Shown here piece after piece: positions 17,765 to 25,993 of a stretch of 64,000 nt of DNA. This DNA is from JAHWKI01 sp035513575 (GTDB taxonomy: Bacteria > Gemmatimonadota > Gemmatimonadetes > Longimicrobiales > RSA9), in NCBI GenBank assembly GCA_035513575.1, contig DATKBW010000194.1, positions 1 through 64,000 of the forward strand, written 5' to 3'. Each line of letters starts with the position of its first letter. Within the stretch, counting starts at the first letter, position 1. Below the pieces are notes generated by a model. The model worked only from the letters and a program-made list of their open reading frames with translations. It made no database searches and was not told the origin of the DNA. The position numbers and the translations under genes were made by a program.

Positions 17765-18406
17765 TCACGCCGCTCCCGTTGCCCGTTCCTCGCGCGACAG
17801 CGCGTACGACAGCCCCTCCATCTCCAGCGCCATGTCCACCGTCTTCACCACCACCCCGCTCGGCACCTCCAGCTGCGTCGGCGCAAAATTGAGGATCCCA
17901 CGGATTCCGGCACTCACCAGACGGTCCACCACCCCCTGCGCCGCCCGCGCCGGCACGGCCACCACCGCGATCTCGATCCGTCGCTCCTCCAGGATCCCCT
18001 CCATCCCCGCGTTCGCCTCCACCACCAGCCCGTTCCACCGCTGTCCCACCTTCGCCGGGTCCGTGTCGAACACCGCCACGATGTTGAAACCCTGCCGGCG
18101 GAAGTTCTCATACCCGAACAGCGCCGCGCCGATGCGGCCGGCCCCCACCAGCGCCACCCGCCACGGCTTCTCCAGCCCCAGGATCGACCGCAACCGGCCC
18201 ACCAGCTCCGGAACCGAATAGCCCAGCCCCCGCTTCCCGAACGTCCCGAACAGCGACAGGTCCTTGCGCACCTGCGCCGCCGTCGTCCCGCTCTGGCTCG
18301 CCAGCTCCTCGCTCGAGACCGTACCCACCCCGGACTCCGCCAGCTCCACCAGCAGGCGCAGATACACGGAAAGACGGCCGATCGTCGGCTCGGAAACCTT
18401 CTTCAT
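17765..18406 (-). CDS. rex: Redox-sensing transcriptional repressor Rex
   Basis: A 213-residue repressor that leaves DNA when NADH binds. The N-terminal winged helix (about 1-80) contains GTVSSEELASQSGTTAAQVRKDL and the wing FGKRGLGYSV. The C-terminal Rossmann domain begins VALVGAGRIGAALFGY and has FDTDPAKVG, followed by a swap helix. All usual Rex features are present at typical length. A canonical operator lies 28 bases upstream of its ATG, which indicates autoregulation and control of the downstream arcA. Confidence 0.97.
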   Translation of the reverse strand: MKKVSEPTIGRLSVYLRLLVELAESGVGTVSSEELASQSGTTAAQVRKDLSLFGTFGKRGLGYSVPELVGRLRSILGLEKPWRVALVGAGRIGAALFGYENFRRQGFNIVAVFDTDPAKVGQRWNGLVVEANAGMEGILEERRIEIAVVAVPARAAQGVVDRLVSAGIRGILNFAPTQLEVPSGVVVKTVDMALEMEGLSYALSREERATGAA

Positions 18407-18433
18407 GCGGACTGTTACAGCGGTGCGACTGAG

Positions 18434-18453
18434 TTTGTGAAACCGTTCACAAA
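18434..18453. promoter_or_regulatory. Rex operator
   Basis: A perfect 20-base palindrome, TTTGTGAA, ACCG, TTCACAAA. It matches the known Rex consensus TTGTGAA-N4-TTCACAA exactly. It lies between the rex start (18406) and the end of the kinase gene (18458), in the only non-coding gap there. A weak promoter (TTTCAC with TGTAAC, spacing 17, minus strand) overlaps its right flank, so a bound repressor would block it. Confidence 0.93.
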
Positions 18454-18457
18454 CAAA

Positions 18458-19291
18458 CTACCGAACGGCCCCGGAGCCGTCAAAGGGGCCGGGGCTATTC
18501 CGGCCGGGGGTGTCAGCGGCGAGATCGCGGACGTGGAAGCGGAGTGCGCGGATGACGGGGCTGCCGGGGTCGGAATCGAGGTGGAGGTCTCCGCCGAGGA
18601 GGGTGGCGACGCGAGCGGCGATGGCGATGCGGATGCCGAGGCGGAGCTCGGGGTCGTCTGCGGGGTCGCGGATGGTGATCTCGGTGGGGTGGATGAGGAG
18701 GTGGAGGTCGGTGCCATCGGAGCGGGCGTCCATGTGGATGGCGGGCCCGGCAGGGTGCTTGATGGCGGAGGTGACGAGGAGGTCGAGGGCGCGGAGGAGG
18801 CGGTCGGGATCGGAGGTGATGGTGGGGAGAGAGGGGGGGAGGTCGATGCGGGGCTCGAGGCCGCGGTCGCGGGCGTGGGTGCGGAAGGCGTCGGCGACGG
18901 CGGAGAGGAGAACGCCGGTGTTGACGGGCTCGAGGTCGGGCCGGACGCCGCCGGCGCGGAGGCGGCTGAGCTCGACGACGCCATCGATGAGGTGGAGGAG
19001 GTGTTGCGCGGCGCGGCCGAGTCGTGCGATGGGCTCGGTGGCGGCCGGCTGCATCTCGCCGTAGGCGCCGTCGGCGAGGAGCTCCTGGTAGCCGAGGATG
19101 GCGGCGAGGGGGGAGCGGAGCTCGTGGGTGGCGAGGTCGAAGAAGGCGTCGCGGGCGTGAATGGCGGCGGCGAGGCGTCGTTCCGCGTCGTCGAGGCGGG
19201 CGCGGACTCGCCCGGCGCGGTGGGCCAGGACGGCGACGGCGGCCAGGGCCACCGCGAGGGCGGAGGCGAGGAAGAGGAGGGCGGCGGTCAC
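18458..19291 (-). CDS. Sensor histidine kinase-like protein with degenerate ATPase domain
   Basis: A 277-residue protein: one N-terminal membrane helix (about 3-22), a short coil, then an intact HisKA domain with THELRSPLAAILGYQELL (phospho-acceptor histidine). The following ATPase-like part is eroded. The N-box reads LLVTSAIKHP with serine in place of the Mg-binding asparagine. The DxGxG box is RDPADDPE, and the ATP lid is absent before RLGIRIAIAARVATLLGGD. It likely cannot phosphorylate itself, but could be a phosphatase, a phosphotransfer partner or a sensor. No response regulator is adjacent. The GTG start overlaps the MFS gene stop by four bases. Confidence 0.8.
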   Translation of the reverse strand: MTAALLFLASALAVALAAVAVLAHRAGRVRARLDDAERRLAAAIHARDAFFDLATHELRSPLAAILGYQELLADGAYGEMQPAATEPIARLGRAAQHLLHLIDGVVELSRLRAGGVRPDLEPVNTGVLLSAVADAFRTHARDRGLEPRIDLPPSLPTITSDPDRLLRALDLLVTSAIKHPAGPAIHMDARSDGTDLHLLIHPTEITIRDPADDPELRLGIRIAIAARVATLLGGDLHLDSDPGSPVIRALRFHVRDLAADTPGRNSPGPFDGSGAVR

Positions 19292-20661
19292 GGCACGGCG
19301 CGCGCCGCGGGGGTGGAGCGCGGGTCCGGCGGGTGGAGGCTGGCATCCTCCGCGCGGGCGATGCGGCGCCCCTCGTCGACGTCCACACGCCGGAGGAGGA
19401 GGATGCCGGCGATGAAGAAGACGACGATGGCGAGGATCCCGATGCGGCCGGAGCCGGTGAGCTGGCTGGCGATGCCGAACAGGATGGGGCCGAGGATGCC
19501 GGCCATCTTCTCGAAGACGCTGAAGAAGGCGAAGAACTCGGAGGACTTGGCCCGTGGGATCATGCTGGCGAAGAGGCCGCGGCTGAGGGCCTGCGCGCCG
19601 CCCTGTACGAGGCCGACGGCGAAGGCGAGGACCCAGAAGTGCCAGGCCTCGGTGACGAAGTAGCCGAAGACGGAGATCCCCGTGTAGACGCCGAGGGCGA
19701 GCATGATGCCGCGCTTGGCGCCGATGCGGTCGGCGAGGGCGCCGAAGGCGAAGGTGAGGGGGATGCCGACGAACTGTACGACGAGGAGCGCCCCGATCAG
19801 GGCCTCGGTGCCGAGGCCGATCTCGCTGCCGTAGGCGGTGGCCATCTTGATGATGGTGCCGATGCCGTCGCTGTAGAGGAAGAAGGCGGCGAGGAAGAGG
19901 AGGAGCTGCCGGTACTGGCGGAGCTCGCCGAAGGTGATGGCGAGGCGCCGGAATCCCATGGTGAGGGGGGAGCCCGGCATCCCCGCTTCGCGGTCGTCCA
20001 CGCGGCGGGGGGGCTCGGGTACGTCGCGGAAGAGCGGGATGGAGAAGACGGCCCACCACACGGCGACGGAAGCGAAGGAGGCGCGGGACGCGGCGCTCTG
20101 GTCGGGGAGCCCGAAGAAGTCGGGCCGGAAGAGCATGGCGGCGTTCACGGCCAGGAGGAGCCCGCCGCCGATGTAGCCGACGGCCCACCCGCCGGCGGCG
20201 ACGCGGTCCATCTCCTCGTCCCGGGCGATGTGGGGGAGGAGTGAGGCGTAGAAGACGATGGAGCCGGTGAAGCCTATGTTGCCGGCCATGTAGAGCATGG
20301 ATCCGAGGAGCCACTGCCCCTCGCGGACGAACGCGAGGCCGATGGTGGCGGCGACGCCGAGACCCATGAAGGCGCCGAGGAACTTCTTCTTGGCGCCCAG
20401 ATAGTCGGCGACCGCGCCGAGGATGGGGGAGACGAGCGAGATGATGAGGAGCGAGGCGGCCGCGGTGTAGCCCCAGTAGGCCAGGGCGACGTTGGAGGGG
20501 AGCGTCGCCCCGGCCACCCGCACGTAGTAGATGGGGTAGACGGCCGCCATGATCGTGGTGGCGAACGCGGAGTTCGCCCAGTCGTACATCGCCCAGCTGC
20601 GCAGCTCGCGCCGGTGGAGGCCCAGGGCGCGCAGCTTCGAGTTCTCGCGTTCGCCGTTCAC
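19288..20661 (-). CDS. MFS transporter, UMF1/Atg22-like family
   Basis: A 457-residue transporter with about 12 predicted helices. The N-terminal RELRSWAMYDWANSAFATTIMAAVYP is the hallmark of the UMF1 (Atg22-like) family, and GALADRIGAKRGIMLALGV is an MFS loop signature. The substrate is not established for bacterial members (amino acids or other efflux suggested for relatives). The GTG start overlaps the rsmA stop by four bases. The upstream part of this open frame overlaps rsmA in antisense-like sequence and is excluded. Confidence 0.9.
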   Translation of the reverse strand: MNGERENSKLRALGLHRRELRSWAMYDWANSAFATTIMAAVYPIYYVRVAGATLPSNVALAYWGYTAAASLLIISLVSPILGAVADYLGAKKKFLGAFMGLGVAATIGLAFVREGQWLLGSMLYMAGNIGFTGSIVFYASLLPHIARDEEMDRVAAGGWAVGYIGGGLLLAVNAAMLFRPDFFGLPDQSAASRASFASVAVWWAVFSIPLFRDVPEPPRRVDDREAGMPGSPLTMGFRRLAITFGELRQYRQLLLFLAAFFLYSDGIGTIIKMATAYGSEIGLGTEALIGALLVVQFVGIPLTFAFGALADRIGAKRGIMLALGVYTGISVFGYFVTEAWHFWVLAFAVGLVQGGAQALSRGLFASMIPRAKSSEFFAFFSVFEKMAGILGPILFGIASQLTGSGRIGILAIVVFFIAGILLLRRVDVDEGRRIARAEDASLHPPDPRSTPAARAVP

Positions 20662-21479
20662 GAATCGGGTCCCTCCGCTCGGGGAAAGCCGCGCCGCTCG
20701 AGCGCGGCCGCCAGCTCGATGAACGCCGGCGGGTCCAGCACCTCGGGCCGGTCCTCGGGCCGGAGCCCCACCTCCGCCAGCACTGTCTCCGCCTCTTCCC
20801 GGGACAGCCCGTAGCCCGGCGCCGTCCGCAGGATCTTCTGGAGCTGCTTGCGACGGAGCCCGAACGCGGCCCTCGTCAGCGACCGGAGCCGCCCCCCCGC
20901 CCCGGCCCACGCCTCCGGCCGCGGCGCGATCCGGAGGACGGTGGAATCGACGTTCGGCACCGGCCGGAACGCGCCGCGTCCGACATGGAACAGCCGCTCC
21001 ACGTCCGCCACGGCCCGCACGCCCACCGTCATGGCCCCGTATTCCCGGTCGCCCGGGGGGGCCGCAAGCCGGTCCGCGACCTCCCGCTGCACCATCAGGA
21101 TGATCCGCTCGGGGAGCGGGCGCCATTGCAGCAAGCGGAAGAGGATCGGCGATGTGATGTTGTACGGGATGTTCCCGACCACCCTCACGGTACCGCGCCC
21201 GAGGACCGCGGCGGGATCCCAGGTGAGGACATCCCCATGCACGATGGTGACACCCCGCGCGTCCGCGAACCGCGCGCGCAGCGCGGCCGCGAGGTCGTCG
21301 TCCAGCTCCACCGCCACCAGCCGCGTGGCGCGCGCCGCGAGCGCGTCCGTGAGAGCGCCGTGCCCCGGCCCGATCTCGACCACCGTGTCCGCCGACTCCG
21401 GCTCCACCGCATCGACGATCTTCCGCTGAATGTTGGGATCGACCAGGAAATTCTGTCCGAGCGACCGCTTCGCCCTCAC
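20658..21479 (-). CDS. rsmA: 16S rRNA (adenine1518-N6/adenine1519-N6)-dimethyltransferase
   Basis: A 273-residue SAM methyltransferase (KsgA) that dimethylates two adenosines in helix 45 during 30S maturation. The family start is AKRSLGQNFLVDPNIQRKIV. The SAM motif is VVEIGPGHGALTDALA, the catalytic motif is VVGNIPYNITSPIL, and VQREVADRL and DVERLFHVGRGAFRPVPNVDSTVL follow. The C-terminal domain is present. It lies nine bases after the PP2C phosphatase gene, an unusual neighbour. Confidence 0.97.
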   Translation of the reverse strand: MRAKRSLGQNFLVDPNIQRKIVDAVEPESADTVVEIGPGHGALTDALAARATRLVAVELDDDLAAALRARFADARGVTIVHGDVLTWDPAAVLGRGTVRVVGNIPYNITSPILFRLLQWRPLPERIILMVQREVADRLAAPPGDREYGAMTVGVRAVADVERLFHVGRGAFRPVPNVDSTVLRIAPRPEAWAGAGGRLRSLTRAAFGLRRKQLQKILRTAPGYGLSREEAETVLAEVGLRPEDRPEVLDPPAFIELAAALERRGFPRAEGPDS

Positions 21480-21487
21480 GGACGGGA

Positions 21488-23059
21488 TCAGCTCCGCAGC
21501 AGCACGGCCGTGCGGTCATCCGGCGGGACCGCCAGGTGCCCGGAGGCGGCGACGCCGAAAACGTGGTCCAGGATCTCGCCGGGCTCCCGGTCCCGGATCC
21601 GGATGATCTCCGCCAGGAGCTGCTGCTCGCCGTTGATCCCCGAGTTGCCGGAGAAGGCGTCCGAGAGGCCGTCGGTGAAGAGCACCAGCAGGTCCTCCGG
21701 CGGCCAGGCCACCCTTCCTTCCCCGTACTCGGGGAACGTGATGGTGCCCAGCGGCGGGCTGGTGGCGCCCAGGCGCTGCACCGCGCCGTTCCCGCTGATC
21801 ACGAACGCGTGGGGGTGCCCCGCGTTGGCAAAAGTGATCTCGCCGTGCGCCGGATCGACGATCGCGTAGATGATCGTCAGGTACATCTCGGTGCTCTCGA
21901 GCTCGTCGATCAGCGACTGGTGCATCTGCCGCAGCACTTCCCCCGGCTGCGTCGCCTCCTGGGCGTAGATCGCGATCGCGCTCATGGTCAGCGCCATGAT
22001 GAGTGCCGCGGAGAAGCCGTGGCCGGAGACATCGCCGATCACGACCCCCAGCCGGCCGTGGGAGAGCTCGAACAGGTTGTACAGGTCGCCCCCCACCGAT
22101 TCCGCGGGAGCGCAGCGGGCGGAGACGCGGGCGGTCCCCTGGAAGTGGGAGGCATCCGGCAGGAGCTTGAGCTGGAGGTCGTGGGCCAGCTCGAGCTCCC
22201 GCTCGATCCGCTCCCGGCGCAGGCTCTCCCGCACCAGCCGCTGGGTCTCCAGCGCGGCGCCGACCTGGCTGGCCACCGCGGTGAGGAGCCTCAGGTCGCC
22301 CGCGCTGAAGCGCACGTCCGAGCGCCGGCCGACGAGAGTGATGACGCCCACGGTGCGACCCGCGCCGTCCGGCGGCGTGTAGGTCACGGGCACGGAAAGG
22401 TAAGGCTCCTCCCCCTGCGGGCGCGGCTCCTGCCGCGTGCCACGCGGGAGCCGGTCCCCCCGTTCCAGGTTGATCGGCTGCTGGTCGCGGAAGACGCGGG
22501 CGGTCAGGGAGGATTCGTCGTCGATGTCGACCGGCCCCTTCATGCCCTCATCCCCCACGGCGGCGGTGAGGACCAGCCGGTTCGTCGCCCGGTCGGCGAC
22601 CCACAGCGCGGCGCGCCGGGCCCCGAGCACGTCCGCCACTTCGTCGAGGATGCGCGTGGTGGCCTCCTCCATGGACAGGAAGGAGGCCAGGATCTCGCTG
22701 ATGGAGTAGAGGAGGTTGATCTCCTCGTAGCGCTCGCTGAGCTCGTGCGCGGCCGAGCGGGCTTCCCCCTCGTACGAGAAGATCTGGCCGAGGGAAGCCG
22801 CCAGGAACTCCAGCTCCTCCTCGTCGCCGTCCCCGCAGAGCTCCAGCTCGAGACCCGCGCCCCCCTGGTCGACGGTGCGGCTGGGCGCCTGCGGACCCAC
22901 CACGGACCCGTACGTCTCGGGGTAGATGCAGAGCCACTCCCGCTCCTGGCGCAACCAGAGCCGGGGCTCGACGTCCGAGCGGACGCGGGTGTAGCGCTCG
23001 AGGAGCTGAAGGACGCTGGACGGGAGCGGGGTCAGGCCGGCCAGAAGGGTTTCCGTCAC
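21488..23059 (-). CDS. GAF-domain PP2C (SpoIIE/RsbU-type) serine phosphatase
   Basis: A 523-residue signalling phosphatase with an N-terminal region of unknown fold (1-110), a GAF sensor domain (about 130-280), a coiled-coil linker (about 285-315, QRLVRESLRRERIERELELAHDLQ), and a PP2C/SpoIIE domain to the end. Metal-binding acidic residues appear in SVGGDLYNLF, VIGDVSGHGFSAALIM, FTDGLSDAF and DDRTAV. It should dephosphorylate the STAS protein encoded just upstream, restoring its binding to the anti-sigma kinase. It overlaps the kinase gene by four bases. Confidence 0.92.
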   Translation of the reverse strand: MTETLLAGLTPLPSSVLQLLERYTRVRSDVEPRLWLRQEREWLCIYPETYGSVVGPQAPSRTVDQGGAGLELELCGDGDEEELEFLAASLGQIFSYEGEARSAAHELSERYEEINLLYSISEILASFLSMEEATTRILDEVADVLGARRAALWVADRATNRLVLTAAVGDEGMKGPVDIDDESSLTARVFRDQQPINLERGDRLPRGTRQEPRPQGEEPYLSVPVTYTPPDGAGRTVGVITLVGRRSDVRFSAGDLRLLTAVASQVGAALETQRLVRESLRRERIERELELAHDLQLKLLPDASHFQGTARVSARCAPAESVGGDLYNLFELSHGRLGVVIGDVSGHGFSAALIMALTMSAIAIYAQEATQPGEVLRQMHQSLIDELESTEMYLTIIYAIVDPAHGEITFANAGHPHAFVISGNGAVQRLGATSPPLGTITFPEYGEGRVAWPPEDLLVLFTDGLSDAFSGNSGINGEQQLLAEIIRIRDREPGEILDHVFGVAASGHLAVPPDDRTAVLLRS

Positions 23060-23493
23060 GTGGCGAGCTTCGCCTGCCCCCGGTCCTGGCCGCGGAAGAG
23101 GAACATCTCGACGGAGTTGCCGGTTTCGTTGAACTCGACCCGGTCCATCAGCTGCCGGATGAGGAACACGCCGCGACCGCAGGTCATGGTCCGGTTGTCG
23201 GGGAGGGTCGGATCCGGCAGCGCGCCCGGGTTGAACCCCGGGCCCTCGTCGGTCACCCGGATGCGGACCTCATCGGGGCCGCACCAGGCTTCCAGCCTCA
23301 CCCGCTTGGCGGGGTCGCGCCGGTTGCCGTACATCATGGCGTTCGCCAGCGCCTCGGCCACCCCCACGCGCAGGTTCAGCCGCAGCTTGCTCTCCTCGAA
23401 CCCCGCGTCCCTGCACCGATCGAGCAGGAACTGAACGGACCGCTCGATGGCGCCCAGGTCGTTTGGAAGCTCGAGGACGTGTCGCGACTGCAT
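23056..23493 (-). CDS. RsbW/SpoIIAB-like anti-sigma serine kinase
   Basis: A 145-residue GHKL ATPase with an intact N-box (VGVAEALANAMMYGN), a G1 box (TDEGPGFNPG) and a G2 box (CGRGVFLIRQLMD). These proteins hold a sigma factor or phosphorylate a STAS antagonist. It sits between the STAS gene and the PP2C gene, completing a partner-switching set. No sigma factor gene is next to it, so the target must be elsewhere or be a different protein. Unlike the histidine kinase at 18458, its ATP site looks functional. Confidence 0.9.
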   Translation of the reverse strand: MQSRHVLELPNDLGAIERSVQFLLDRCRDAGFEESKLRLNLRVGVAEALANAMMYGNRRDPAKRVRLEAWCGPDEVRIRVTDEGPGFNPGALPDPTLPDNRTMTCGRGVFLIRQLMDRVEFNETGNSVEMFLFRGQDRGQAKLAT

Positions 23494-23547
23494 AGCCTAC
23501 CGTTGGCTGCGATGGCCCCGCCGAATTGCCGACCCTAGCATAACGGG

Positions 23548-23562
23548 CGCCCCGGCGGGGCG
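23548..23562 (-). other. GC hairpin between STAS and kinase genes
   Basis: A 6-bp all-GC stem (CGCCCC with GGGGCG) and 3-base loop, 5 bases downstream of the STAS gene stop. There is no T run, so it is not a classical terminator. It may stabilise the STAS mRNA or reduce read-through so that STAS is made in excess. Confidence 0.25.
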
Positions 23563-23567
23563 GTAGG

Positions 23568-23900
23568 TCAGAATGACGAGAGCGCTTCGTCCCGACTGCT
23601 GGAGATCTGGAACAGCGTGTCCAGCTTGGTGAGCTCGAACAGCGTGCGAAGGTCCTCGTTCAGGTTCGCCAGACGCAGCTCACCCCCCTGCTCACGGATC
23701 TTCTTCGACAGGCTCACCAGCACGCCCAGCCCCGACGAGTCGATATAGCCCGTCCGATCGAAGTCGATGAGGAAACGACGCTCCCCGCCCTCCAGCTCCT
23801 CCAGGACCTTCTGCTTCAGCTCCTGACGGTTCCCGACGATCAGCTGACCTTCCACGTCCAGCACCGTCACATCCCCCTGCTTCGTCACCTCGAAGGCCAT
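23568..23900 (-). CDS. STAS-domain anti-anti-sigma factor
   Basis: A 110-residue single-domain SpoIIAA/RsbV-like protein. The phosphorylation-site loop TGYIDSSGLGVLVSLSKKI carries the conserved serine, and the fold opens with VTVLDVEGQLIVGNRQEL. When unphosphorylated it would bind the neighbouring kinase and free its partner. The start is well supported by GGAGG six bases before ATG. It is separated from the kinase by 74 bases, the longest gap in this module. Confidence 0.93.
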   Translation of the reverse strand: MAFEVTKQGDVTVLDVEGQLIVGNRQELKQKVLEELEGGERRFLIDFDRTGYIDSSGLGVLVSLSKKIREQGGELRLANLNEDLRTLFELTKLDTLFQISSSRDEALSSF

Positions 23901-23963
23901 GCGTCCTCCAGTTCGATTCTCGTTCAGGAAACAGCGCGACCCGGCGGCAAGAAGGGTGCCGGG

Positions 23964-24968
23964 TCAGGCGCCCGCCTGCAAGGCCGTCAGGCACGCCACG
24001 GCCACGATATCGGCGACGCTCGCGCCCCGCGACAGGTCGTTGCACGGCCGGGCGAGCCCCTGCAGCAGGGGACCGATGGCCTCCGCCCGCGCCACGCGCT
24101 GGACGAGCTTGTAGGCGATGTTGCCCGCGTCCAGGTCCGGGAACACCAGGATGTTGGCCCGCCCGCCCACGGCCGACCCCGGGGCCTTCGTCGCCGCGAT
24201 GGCGGGGACCAGCGCCGCATCCCCCTGGAGCTCGCCGTCCGCGTCGACACCCGGCTCCGCCGCGCGGAAGAGGGCGTACGCCTCCCGGACCTTGTCGACC
24301 CGGGGCCCGCCGGCGCTCCCGCGCGTGGAAAAGGAGAGGAAGGCGACGCGGGGGGTGTCCCCCACGATCCGCCTGCGGGTCTCCACCGCGGCCCTCGCGA
24401 TGTCGGCGAGCTGGCGGGCATCGGGGTCCGGGACGACGGCGCCGTCGGTGAAGGAGAGGACCACCTCACCCTCGTCGTCGGGGCGGAACGGCGGGCAGAC
24501 CATGAAGAACGTGGACGAGACCACGCCGATCCCCGGGCGCATGCCGACGCAGCGGACGGCGGCCTTGATGACGTCGCCGGTGGGATGGTCGGCCCCGGCG
24601 ACGGAGCCGGCCACTTCCCCGGCCCGGACGAGGAGCGCGCCGAAGAGGAGGGGGTCGCGAGCCCAGGCGCGGGCGTCGCTCTCGCTCAGGCCCCGGTCGC
24701 GCCGGAGCTCGAGCAGGATGGCGACGAAGCCCTCGTGGCGCCCGTCCGTGTCCGGGTCCAGGACCTCGTAGCGGGACGGGTCCTCGCCGGCGGCCTCGAA
24801 ACCGCGACGGACCGTCTCCGCGGGGCCGAGGATGACGGGGATGGCGAGCGCGTCCTTCCGGAGGCGGATGGCCGCGCCGATGGTGCGGGGGTCGTGGCCT
24901 TCCGGGAGGACGATCCTGCGGCGGAGCCCCGCGGCCTTCCGTGCGATGTCATCGGTGAACACGCTCAT
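23964..24968 (-). CDS. pta: Phosphate acetyltransferase
   Basis: A 334-residue enzyme interconverting acetyl-CoA and acetyl phosphate. It is the short single-domain type, opening RRRIVLPEGHDPRTIGAA, with GSVAGADHPTGDVIKAAVRCVG, FSTRGSAGGPRVDKVREA, LQGDAALVPAIAATKAPGS and NILVFPDLDAGNIAYKLVQR. An acetate kinase gene is not in the window. Its ATG overlaps the coaD stop (ATGA). Acetate/acetyl-phosphate metabolism next to CoA synthesis is a sensible pairing. A 7-bp hairpin at 23939-23964 overlaps its stop and may aid transcription end. Confidence 0.94.
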   Translation of the reverse strand: MSVFTDDIARKAAGLRRRIVLPEGHDPRTIGAAIRLRKDALAIPVILGPAETVRRGFEAAGEDPSRYEVLDPDTDGRHEGFVAILLELRRDRGLSESDARAWARDPLLFGALLVRAGEVAGSVAGADHPTGDVIKAAVRCVGMRPGIGVVSSTFFMVCPPFRPDDEGEVVLSFTDGAVVPDPDARQLADIARAAVETRRRIVGDTPRVAFLSFSTRGSAGGPRVDKVREAYALFRAAEPGVDADGELQGDAALVPAIAATKAPGSAVGGRANILVFPDLDAGNIAYKLVQRVARAEAIGPLLQGLARPCNDLSRGASVADIVAVACLTALQAGA

Positions 24969-25471
24969 GGCGATTTCAGTCGGGTCACCAGCTTCCGCTG
25001 AACGGCGGGCGAGACGAAGTGGCTCATGTCGCCACCGAGGGAGGTGATCTCCCGGACCAGGGAGGCGGAGAGGTAGGAGTAGCGGGCGTCCGGGGCCAGG
25101 AAGATGGTCTCGATGCCGGGGTGCAGGTCGCGGTTCATGAGCGCCATCTGGAACTCGTACTCGAAATCCGAAACGGCGCGCAGGCCGCGGACGATCAGCC
25201 GGACACCGCGCTCGCGGGCGAAGTGGACGAGGAGGCCGGTGAAGGCGATGACCTCCACCCGTGGCTCCTCGGCGAACACCGCGGCGATCAGCTCGACGCG
25301 CTCGTCGATGCTGAACAGCCCCTTCTTCTCCTGCGTCGCGCGGTGGGCCACCGCGACGATGACGCGGTCGCAGAAGAGCAGCGTTCGGCGGACGATGTCC
25401 TCGTGGCCCAGGGTGATGGGGTCGAACGAGCCGGGGTAGATCGCCACGGACGGCCGCATGGGTTCGGTCAT
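24965..25471 (-). CDS. coaD: Pantetheine-phosphate adenylyltransferase
   Basis: A 168-residue nucleotidyltransferase for the fourth step of CoA synthesis (4'-phosphopantetheine plus ATP to dephospho-CoA). It shows AIYPGSFDPITLGHEDIVRR (with the T/HxGH motif), the FTGLLVHFARERG block, IVRGLRAVSDFEYEFQMALMNR, and YSYLSASLVREITSLGGD. Length is standard. The ATG at 25471 overlaps the rsmD stop (ATGA); the longer open frame upstream is antisense to rsmD codons. Confidence 0.97.
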   Translation of the reverse strand: MTEPMRPSVAIYPGSFDPITLGHEDIVRRTLLFCDRVIVAVAHRATQEKKGLFSIDERVELIAAVFAEEPRVEVIAFTGLLVHFARERGVRLIVRGLRAVSDFEYEFQMALMNRDLHPGIETIFLAPDARYSYLSASLVREITSLGGDMSHFVSPAVQRKLVTRLKSP

Positions 25472-25992
25472 GCCGGTGCCTCGTATCGCGTGAGGAGAGT
25501 GTCGCCGTAGCGGCGGGTGTCGCTGCCGGGCGCCTCGGGGAGCGGGTCCGAGACGCGATGCTCGATCCAGAGGGTCTTTGCGAAAGGGGAGCGGAGGAAG
25601 AGCGCCGCCAGCGCCGCCGCCTCCCCCGACCCGTAGGGCGGGTCGGCCACGACGAGGTCGAACTCCCCGCGGCCGAGCTTTGGGGCGAACGTCATGGCGT
25701 CGGCCCGGATCACGGTGCAGAGGGTGTCGGCCTCCAGCTTCCGGATGTTGGCGCGCAGGGTCCTGAGCCCCGTGGCGGCGCGTTCCACGAAGTGGGCGTG
25801 GCGCGCGCCGCGGGAGAGCGTCTCGAGGCCCAGCGCGCCGGACCCCGCAAAGAGGTCGAGGACGCGGGCGTCGGGGATCTCCGCCTGCATCATGCTCATC
25901 CACGCCTCCCTGACCCGGTCGGTGGTCGGCCGCGTCCCGGCGGCCGGCGCCTGGATGGTGCGGCCGCGCCAGCGGCCCGCGATGATGCGCAC
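25468..25992 (-). CDS. rsmD: 16S rRNA (guanine966-N2)-methyltransferase
   Basis: A 174-residue SAM methyltransferase. Key segments are VRIIAGRWRGRTIQAP and RPTTDRVREAWMSMM near the N-terminus, SAM motif I VLDLFAGSGALGLETLSRGA, and the catalytic motif DLVVADPPYGSG. It modifies G966 of 16S rRNA. The GTG start is one base after the recJ stop. The rsmD-coaD pair is common in bacteria and supports the call. Confidence 0.95.
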   Translation of the reverse strand: MRIIAGRWRGRTIQAPAAGTRPTTDRVREAWMSMMQAEIPDARVLDLFAGSGALGLETLSRGARHAHFVERAATGLRTLRANIRKLEADTLCTVIRADAMTFAPKLGRGEFDLVVADPPYGSGEAAALAALFLRSPFAKTLWIEHRVSDPLPEAPGSDTRRYGDTLLTRYEAPA

Positions 25993-25993
25993 G

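Noticed and set aside
23939..23964. 7-bp hairpin at the end of pta as a terminator
   Set aside because: No T run follows on the minus strand; noted in the pta entry only.
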